A stretch of DNA of 11,154 nucleotides. It comes from Bdellovibrionaceae bacterium UBA5009. GTDB taxonomy: Bacteria > Bdellovibrionota > Bdellovibrionia > Bdellovibrionales > Bdellovibrionaceae. Every line of letters starts with the position of its first letter. Position 1 is the stretch's first letter. Shown one piece after another: positions 6,221 to 11,154 of this stretch. The notes beneath the pieces are model-generated. The model was not told the DNA's origin and made no database searches. It saw only the letters and a list, made by a program, of their open reading frames with translations. The translations under genes were made by a program, and so were the position numbers. Location: positions 1-11,154 of the forward strand of contig DGYJ01000041.1 of the NCBI GenBank assembly GCA_002396665.1, given 5' to 3'.

Positions 6221-7045
6221 ATGAAAATTCATCCAACCAGTGTTTTATCACCAGATGTTGAAGTCGGGCCCGATGTTGAAATCGGGCCTTATTGTCTAAT
6301 TCAAGGTAAAGTCAAAATTGGTCGTGGAACTTTTATTGAAGGCCACGCCACTGTTGGGTTTCGTAATGGTCATGTGATTATCGGTGAAAACAATCACATT
6401 TCGCCTGGGGCAGTGATTGGTGGTCCTCCCCAAGATATCTCTTATAAAGGCGAGCCAACCCAGCTTGTGATTGGTAATAATAATGTGTTCCGTGAGTTCA
6501 CCACTGTGAATTTGGCAACAGCTAAAGGTGATGGTAAAACTGTGGTCAAAGATCATTGTTACTTTATGGCCTACACCCACGTTGGGCATGATTGTAAAAT
6601 CGGAAACAATGTGATCATAGCCAATGATTCCCATCTTGGTGGACACTGTGAAATTTCAGACAATGTTGTGATCAGTGCGGTTTGTGCCTTCAATCAGTTT
6701 ACCAAGGTCGGAAGAAATTCCTTTGTGGCGGGTGGAAGTGTTGTGAATAAAGACATCTTGCCTTTTTCACGCGCCCAGGGAAATTACGCCATCTGCCGTG
6801 CAACAAATAAAGTAGGGCTTCTGCGTAAAGGTTTTTCTAAGGAAGAAGTTCAAAATGTTCATAAAGCCCTCAGAATTTTAATTATGGGACAAGGGACTGT
6901 GGACGAAGGCATTGCGCGTATCCAGCACGAGTGCAAGGATTCAGAAAACATTCAGGAACTTCTGCACTTTATTCGCGGATCAAAACGCGGTATTGCGATT
7001 GCTCGTGGAGTTCGCCAAAGTCAAGATTCAGGAAATGAAGAATGA
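6221..7045 (+). CDS. lpxA: Acyl-ACP--UDP-(amino)sugar O/N-acyltransferase LpxA
   Basis: LpxA performs the first lipid A step in the cytoplasm, moving a 3-hydroxyacyl chain from ACP to position 3 of UDP-GlcNAc or of its 3-amino analogue. The 274 residues begin with left-handed beta-helix hexapeptides (residues 1-190, such as DVEVGP DVEIGP) and end in the helical domain (GLLRKGFSKEEV onward). Against E. coli numbering with an offset of 2, catalytic His125 is kept as H123 in THVGHDC, His144 as H142 and Arg204 as R202. E. coli His160 in VHQF is replaced by N158 in FNQF. The usual IHRGT is NLAT (97-100) and NQDLK is PQDIS (70-74). The chain-length ruler Gly173 is kept as G171. The ATG lies 2 bases after the skp stop with no clear Shine-Dalgarno, so coupling is likely. 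lpxD and fabZ, often found just before it, are absent. Confidence 0.94.
   Translation: MKIHPTSVLSPDVEVGPDVEIGPYCLIQGKVKIGRGTFIEGHATVGFRNGHVIIGENNHISPGAVIGGPPQDISYKGEPTQLVIGNNNVFREFTTVNLATAKGDGKTVVKDHCYFMAYTHVGHDCKIGNNVIIANDSHLGGHCEISDNVVISAVCAFNQFTKVGRNSFVAGGSVVNKDILPFSRAQGNYAICRATNKVGLLRKGFSKEEVQNVHKALRILIMGQGTVDEGIARIQHECKDSENIQELLHFIRGSKRGIAIARGVRQSQDSGNEE
6254..6289 (+). repeat. 18-base tandem repeat encoding two hexapeptides
   Basis: Positions 6254-6271 and 6272-6289 agree at 16 of 18 bases and encode DVEVGP and DVEIGP, two adjacent turns of the LpxA beta-helix. The near-identity at DNA level suggests a recent duplication or conversion of one helix coil. Confidence 0.7.
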
Positions 7046-7965
7046 GTTCAAAATTAAAAGCAGCAGTTTTAGGTGTTGGATATCTTGGAACTTTTCATGC
7101 GCAAAAGTTAAAAGCCCACTCTGAAGTTGAGCTTGTCGGTGTGTATGACTTCCACCGCCCCCAGGCTGAAAAAGTGGCTGGCGATTTACAAGTTCAAGCT
7201 TTTTCAACTGCAGCTGATGCTCTTCACTCTGTTGATTATGTTCATATTCCAGCTTCAACACAGGCTCATTATGAGTTAGTCAAATTGGCCTTATCTGCAG
7301 GTAAACATGTTCTTGTTGAAAAGCCGATGACGGCCACCATTCAGCAGGCAGAAGAAGTTGTCGAGTTGGCAGCGAAAAAGAATTTGAAATTAGCAGTTGG
7401 TCACATTGAAAGATTTAATCCATCCTACGTCGAATTAAAAAAAATGAATTGTCATTTTAAATCATTGCAACTGACTCGACGAGGGCCCTTTAAGCCCCGC
7501 GGAAGTGATGTCAGTGTTCTGCATGATTTGATGATCCATGATTTAGATTTATTATTTTGGCTGACTGGTAGTCAGATCGAAAGTTATTCCATTTCTGGTT
7601 CTTCCATTGTGACAAAAACAGCCGATGCTGCCATTTTGACTGTGAAAATGAAAAATGGATTGCAGGCCGTGATTGATGTCAGCCGCGTTGCGGCCGTTGG
7701 TCAAAGGGGAATTCGTGGCGTGGCTCAAGATTTTATCTTAAGTGTCGATTCTGGTATCCATGCCTTTGAAAAGCTGACCTGCGAAAATAAAAATGAATCT
7801 CAAAAAATTGAAACTTGGAATTTAGAAAAAAAAGATGCTCTTCAGCTTGAAGCCGATGACTTTGTTCAATCCATTTTAAAAAATCGACCACCACAAACGA
7901 CAGGTCAAGATGGAATGATGGTTTTGTCATGGATCGAGAAATTTGAAAAAGAGTTAAAATTATGA
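7042..7965 (+). CDS. Gfo/Idh/MocA-family NAD(P)-dependent oxidoreductase, GnnA-like candidate
   Basis: This 307-residue protein has the Gfo/Idh/MocA layout. An N-terminal Rossmann fold carries GVGYLG (11-16) for dinucleotide binding and the EKP motif (93-95) with the usual catalytic-site Lys. The sequence GHIERFNP (120-127) and the HDLMIHDLD segment (161-169) belong to the substrate domain. Family members oxidise or reduce sugars and inositols. The position between lpxA and lpxB, with ATGA overlaps on both sides, strongly ties it to lipid A. In Acidithiobacillus and Leptospira the related GnnA oxidises the 3-OH of UDP-GlcNAc, and GnnB then aminates it to give UDP-GlcNAc3N for LpxA. That role is my leading inference. 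No GnnB-type aminotransferase is encoded in the window, so a different sugar oxidation remains possible. The family call is sure; the substrate is not. Confidence 0.9.
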   Translation: MSSKLKAAVLGVGYLGTFHAQKLKAHSEVELVGVYDFHRPQAEKVAGDLQVQAFSTAADALHSVDYVHIPASTQAHYELVKLALSAGKHVLVEKPMTATIQQAEEVVELAAKKNLKLAVGHIERFNPSYVELKKMNCHFKSLQLTRRGPFKPRGSDVSVLHDLMIHDLDLLFWLTGSQIESYSISGSSIVTKTADAAILTVKMKNGLQAVIDVSRVAAVGQRGIRGVAQDFILSVDSGIHAFEKLTCENKNESQKIETWNLEKKDALQLEADDFVQSILKNRPPQTTGQDGMMVLSWIEKFEKELKL

Positions 7966-9107
7966 ATCAAGTGATGATCGTAGCTGCCGAGTCTTCGAGC
8001 GTACATTATGCTCAAAGACTGCTTGAGCTTTGGAAAAAACAAGGCGTTCAAGTCACTGCATTTGGAGTGGGCAGTCGCGAGATGGAAAAAATGGGCTTTG
8101 AGTGCCTGGGCCGCGCCGAAGAAATGGCCGTGGTCGGTGCAGCTGAAATTATTAGTCAGTACAAACATCTCAAGTCTGTTTTTGATCGCCTTGTCGAAGA
8201 GGCGGCGAAGCGCCGACCTCAAGTTGTTGTTGTCATGGATTATCCTGAATTCAATTTAATGCTTTCAAAAAAAATGAAGGCCCTGGGGATTCCAGTTGTC
8301 TATTATATTTCGCCCCAGGTCTGGGCATGGCGGCAGGGTCGAGTGAAAACAATTAAAAAATACTGTGAAAAAGTATTTTTACTTTTTCCATTTGAAAAAC
8401 CATTTTATGAGCGACATCAGGTTAAAAATGAATTTGTTGGGCATCCTATTTTAGATGATTTGCGCCCAGAGCTTTTGGACCCTGAATGGATTGCCATGCA
8501 GCGGGGAAGAGTGGGTTTTCAAAAAGATGATATTATTTTGGGATTGATGCCTGGAAGTCGTCGGGGTGAATTGGCCCAGCATTTTGGGATTCAGTTGGAA
8601 GTGGCCAGGAACTTAGCAAAGAAAATTCCCAAACTTAAAATATTAATTCTTGTGGCGCCAACTTTTGATAAAGAGCAGTTAGAGCCTTACTTAGAAGATT
8701 TTAAAACTCCTTATTTGCTGATCAAAAAAGATCCCTTTGAAATGATTGCTTTGACTGACTATATGATTGTGGCTTCAGGGACGGCGACACTGATGGTGGG
8801 ATTGTTAGAAAAGCCCATGGTGATCATGTACCGAATGAAAGCTTTTACAGCTTGGTTTGCGAAAACCTTTGTCCGCGGTGCAAAATATTTTGGCCTTGTG
8901 AATCTTATTTTAAATGAAGAAGTTTGCCCTGAACGTTTTCAAGAAAAAGCAAATCCAGAGCATTTGACTGAACTTTTGAATGACCTTATTTCGAATCAAG
9001 ATAAAACAATGGCAATGAAGAAAAAACTTTCGGATCTTAAAAACCTTCTCGGAGAGCGGGGGGCCACTGAGCGAGTTGCGAAATCCCTGCAAGAGTACTT
9101 AAAATGA
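7962..9107 (+). CDS. lpxB: Lipid-A-disaccharide synthase LpxB
   Basis: LpxB is a GT19 glycosyltransferase at the inner face of the inner membrane. It joins UDP-2,3-diacyl-glucosamine and lipid X into the beta-1,6-linked disaccharide. The 381 residues match the family length (about 380). Signature segments are VMDYPEFN (91-98, with D93 equivalent to E. coli D98), YYISPQVWAWRQGRVKTIKK (114-133), LFPFEKPFY followed by FVGHPILD, MPGSRRGE (196-203), and ASGTATL before EKPMVIMYRM. The N-terminal loop is AESSSVHYAQ (9-18) where most homologues have GEASGD followed by a Gly/Ala-rich turn, so the usual Gly and Asp there are missing. The start overlaps the oxidoreductase stop as ATGA, and the end overlaps lpxK the same way. 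Confidence 0.96.
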   Translation: MNQVMIVAAESSSVHYAQRLLELWKKQGVQVTAFGVGSREMEKMGFECLGRAEEMAVVGAAEIISQYKHLKSVFDRLVEEAAKRRPQVVVVMDYPEFNLMLSKKMKALGIPVVYYISPQVWAWRQGRVKTIKKYCEKVFLLFPFEKPFYERHQVKNEFVGHPILDDLRPELLDPEWIAMQRGRVGFQKDDIILGLMPGSRRGELAQHFGIQLEVARNLAKKIPKLKILILVAPTFDKEQLEPYLEDFKTPYLLIKKDPFEMIALTDYMIVASGTATLMVGLLEKPMVIMYRMKAFTAWFAKTFVRGAKYFGLVNLILNEEVCPERFQEKANPEHLTELLNDLISNQDKTMAMKKKLSDLKNLLGERGATERVAKSLQEYLK

Positions 9108-10123
9108 AGAAGGATTGGCTGTGCCCACTGAGTTCAATCACGGACTTAGGCTCGAGGCTGAAAAATTATTTCTACGATAAAAAAATAATTTCTAACATAG
9201 AACTGACGGTTCCTGTGATCAGTGTAGGAAATTTGACATTTGGTGGGACTGGAAAGACCCCCATTGTTGACTTTTTGTTAAGTCACTTTGAAAGTCGTCA
9301 AAAAAAAGTGGGCGTGGTCAGTCGGTCGTACAAAGCTCTGGTATCTGCTTCGGCAAAAATTGATCTTTCCCATCCCCGGGCAGCTACTTTTTATGGCGAC
9401 GAGGCCGTTCTGTTAGCACAAAAACATCCTTCAAGTGTTTTTTATGTTGGGAAATCGAAATCAGAAACTGCTTTGAAGTTAAATCAAAATGAAAAAGTGG
9501 ACATGGTTATTGTAGACGATGGTTTCCAACATCGACGCCTTGGTCGAAGGCTTGATCTTGTCGTGGTCGATGCAACTGAGGGTCTTGAAACATTAAAGCC
9601 ATTTCCTTCGGGGCGGGGGCGGGAGCATTATCGACATTTGAGCAGGGCTGATGCTATTTTGCTGAGCAAGTCCAACTTGGCCAATGACAGTTCTGTTTAT
9701 GATTTTATCAAACGTCAATTCAATACCCATAAAATTTTTGAACTCGAGACCCACATTGTTGATGTTGTTCCATTTGCAAATGCATCTGAAAAATTTGTCG
9801 CTAAAAATCTAGACGGGATTGTTATTTTTAGTGGTTTAGCGCGGCCCCAACAATTTACGAAAACAGTATCTAGTTTTTTTGATAAAAATAAAATTAAAGA
9901 ATTTATTTTCCCTGACCATCATGTTTATACAGAAGGTGATGTTAAAAAAATTATTTCAGAATCAAAAAGTAATAATATATCTTTTTTAACCACAGAAAAA
10001 GATGCAGTTAAATTGGTTGATATTTGGCCCAAGAATATTCCCTTATTCGTAGTGAAGATTGGAATCAAATTGAAAGGTGAAAATGAAAGTTTTTTTAATT
10101 TCATTGATGAATCTATTTTTTGA
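9104..10123 (+). CDS. lpxK: Tetraacyldisaccharide 4'-kinase LpxK
   Basis: LpxK phosphorylates the 4'-position of the tetraacylated disaccharide to make lipid IVA, at the cytoplasmic face of the inner membrane. The 339 residues show the unusual P-loop of the family, SVGNLTFGGTGKTP (40-53), GDEAVLLA (98-105), the catalytic DDGFQH (138-143), FSGLARPQQF, FPDHHVYTEGDV and LTTEKDAVKL. Two conserved stretches diverge: the usual SRGYG is SRSYK (73-77), and the usual P-x-GPLRE is PSGRGRE (168-174). The N-terminus is short before the P-loop and lacks an obvious hydrophobic membrane helix. ATG at 9104 overlaps the lpxB stop. The gene ends at TGA 10121-10123, inside the next gene. Confidence 0.94.
   Translation: MKKDWLCPLSSITDLGSRLKNYFYDKKIISNIELTVPVISVGNLTFGGTGKTPIVDFLLSHFESRQKKVGVVSRSYKALVSASAKIDLSHPRAATFYGDEAVLLAQKHPSSVFYVGKSKSETALKLNQNEKVDMVIVDDGFQHRRLGRRLDLVVVDATEGLETLKPFPSGRGREHYRHLSRADAILLSKSNLANDSSVYDFIKRQFNTHKIFELETHIVDVVPFANASEKFVAKNLDGIVIFSGLARPQQFTKTVSSFFDKNKIKEFIFPDHHVYTEGDVKKIISESKSNNISFLTTEKDAVKLVDIWPKNIPLFVVKIGIKLKGENESFFNFIDESIF
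10073..10077 (+). promoter_or_regulatory. Ribosome binding site that favours the ATG at 10083 for lpxL
   Basis: AAAGG lies 5 bases before the ATG at 10083, inside the end of lpxK. A GTG start at 10077 would overlap this site and has no comparable site of its own, so the ATG is preferred. Confidence 0.6.
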
Positions 10124-10979
10124 TTTGCTTGGTTTTGTGGCCTATCACTTGCCGCGAAAACTTGTCAGAAATCTTGGGGCCTGTTTAGGTGTTTTATGGT
10201 TTGATATCCTTCGATTTCGACGAAAAATAGTTTTAAATAATTTATCATTGGCATTTCCCCACTGGAGCGAAAAACAAAAGACTGAGGTGGGTCGAAAAAG
10301 TGTCTACCAACTGGGCTCTCAATTTTTAGAATTTTTTATGATTCCCTATTTGAATGAAAAGTGGATGCAAAAAAATGCAGTGATCACCGGTGAAGAGCAT
10401 TTGAAAAAAGCTCTCGAAAAAAACAAAGGTGTTTTTTTATTGAGTATGCACATTGGCCATGGAGACATTGGAGTCAGTTTGATTTCCATGAGGGGATACA
10501 GTGTCTATTTAATTTCTAAATTTTTTAAAACAAAGTGGTTCAATGATTTGTGGTTTAGAATCCGTAAAGGACAAGGTGTTCAATTTATCGAGCCCCATGG
10601 TCAGCAGACTCCATTTGCGATTTTAAAAGCGATGAAGTCGAACTCTTGTGTGGTTTTTGTTTTAGATCAATTTATGGGTAAACCCTTTGGCGTTGAAACG
10701 GAATTCTTCGGTCACAAAACAGGAACAGCCTATGGTCTAGCTTTGTTTTATCTAAAATTGAAAGCACCTGTCGTTCCAGTTTACACCTATGAGGGTGACG
10801 ATGGTCGAGTTCATTTAGTTTTCGAACAGGCCTTAGATTTAGATCCATTCATTTCAGAGGACAAAGACAGATCCATTGCCCAGATGACCCAACATTTTAC
10901 TGATCAAATCGAGAAATATGTGCGAAAATATCCAGAACAGTGGATGTGGGTGCACCGTCGATGGAAAAGTTTCGATTAG
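10083..10979 (+). CDS. lpxL: Lipid A biosynthesis late acyltransferase, LpxL/LpxM (HtrB/MsbB) family
   Basis: These inner-membrane enzymes add secondary acyl chains to the hydroxyls of 3-hydroxyacyl groups on lipid A. From ATG 10083 the protein is 298 residues, near the usual 300. An N-terminal hydrophobic anchor covers about residues 2-22. The catalytic HX4D motif is H123-D128 in SMHIGHGDIG. VFVLDQFMGK (191-200), the FFGHKTGTAYG segment (208-218) and the C-terminal PEQWMWVHRRWK (284-295) are characteristic. The gene starts 41 bases inside lpxK, an unusually long overlap, and its end overlaps the next gene by 19 bases. LpxL and LpxM cannot be separated by eye; as the only such gene here the symbol lpxL is a family-level label. 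GTG at 10077 would give two more residues. Confidence 0.88.
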   Translation: MKVFLISLMNLFFDLLGFVAYHLPRKLVRNLGACLGVLWFDILRFRRKIVLNNLSLAFPHWSEKQKTEVGRKSVYQLGSQFLEFFMIPYLNEKWMQKNAVITGEEHLKKALEKNKGVFLLSMHIGHGDIGVSLISMRGYSVYLISKFFKTKWFNDLWFRIRKGQGVQFIEPHGQQTPFAILKAMKSNSCVVFVLDQFMGKPFGVETEFFGHKTGTAYGLALFYLKLKAPVVPVYTYEGDDGRVHLVFEQALDLDPFISEDKDRSIAQMTQHFTDQIEKYVRKYPEQWMWVHRRWKSFD

Positions 10980-11154
10980 TTCAAAATTGTTCAATTCTTT
11001 TAATATCTTTGATTATTCAGTCATGCTCGTCTTCATTTCTTAAATTTGATAAGCCCGAGCAACTTCAAAAAAACTCTGAATTTGAGCAGCAAGTTTTAAT
11101 TAAACCGGCAGATGGTGTTGTGGTAAGTAGACCAGCAGCAACGGCGAATGAGAT
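10961..11154 (+). CDS. Putative lipoprotein, 3'-truncated by window edge
   Basis: An ATG at 10961 opens a frame that stays open to the window end (64 complete codons). The N-terminus has basic residues, a hydrophobic core (SILLISLIIQ) and a lipobox IQSC with Cys22, followed by Ser residues. This is a typical SPase II signal. The next visible residues (FDKPEQLQKNSEFEQQ and on) are hydrophilic and match no family I recognise. The start is 19 bases inside lpxL and no good Shine-Dalgarno is seen, which suggests coupling. GTG at 10946 is a less likely alternative start. Being last in a lipid A operon, and a likely Lol client, an envelope role is plausible but unproven. Confidence 0.7.
   Translation, partial: MEKFRLVQNCSILLISLIIQSCSSSFLKFDKPEQLQKNSEFEQQVLIKPADGVVVSRPAATANE

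Noticed and set aside
7028..7261. Minus-strand ORF opposite the oxidoreductase start
   Set aside because: It covers the Rossmann motif region of a clear Gfo/Idh/MocA gene; composition is low-complexity and no start signal is visible.
1..11154. Mobile elements, CRISPR, tRNA or rRNA genes, or a defence system
   Set aside because: I read both strands for direct-repeat arrays, transposase motifs and structured RNA patterns and saw none; the window is housekeeping envelope genes throughout.

Overview
The window is a dense, entirely plus-strand stretch of Gram-negative cell-envelope genes. It runs from the 3' part of prfB (release factor 2) through lipoprotein export (a LolC/LolE-family permease and LolD), outer-membrane protein assembly (BamA and Skp/OmpH), and a lipid A block: lpxA, a Gfo/Idh/MocA oxidoreductase, lpxB, lpxK and an lpxL-type acyltransferase. 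It ends in the 5' part of a lipoprotein gene. There are no rRNA or tRNA genes, CRISPR arrays, insertion sequences or phage genes. The longest gap without a confident gene is about 130 bases.

The gene set is that of a diderm with LPS. It is moderately AT-rich by eye, with a Gfo/Idh/MocA gene between lpxA and lpxB and with lpxD and fabZ missing between skp and lpxA. My best guess is a Bdellovibrio-like member of Bdellovibrionota or a relative among the former Deltaproteobacteria. This is an inference from gene order and general protein character, not a database match.

Layout: 2-931 is prfB, open at the 5' edge. Positions 928-1058 hold a possible 39-codon ORF with a 15-base periodic repeat and a palindrome. 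Positions 1059-2970 are the lolC/E-lolD pair with overlapping ends. A hairpin at 2972-2998 precedes bamA, which seems to start at TTG and encodes an unusual Ser/Lys-rich linker between its signal peptide and its first POTRA domain. An 84-base AT-rich gap with a strong Shine-Dalgarno leads into skp. From skp onward the genes are almost fused: skp-lpxA are 2 bases apart, lpxA-oxidoreductase-lpxB-lpxK are joined by three ATGA overlaps, lpxK-lpxL overlap by 41 bases, and lpxL-lipoprotein overlap by 19 bases. This suggests one translationally coupled operon.

Together the genes make and place the outer membrane. Lol moves lipoproteins, BamA and Skp insert beta-barrels, and LpxA/LpxB/LpxK/LpxL carry out early, middle and late lipid A steps. 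The most interesting point is the oxidoreductase between lpxA and lpxB. In Acidithiobacillus and Leptospira a related enzyme, GnnA, oxidises UDP-GlcNAc at C3 so that a 3-amino sugar (GlcN3N) enters lipid A, giving amide-linked acyl chains. The LpxA here also carries Asn where E. coli has the functionally important His160, which may fit an altered acceptor. A GnnB aminotransferase is not in the window, so the idea stays a testable inference.
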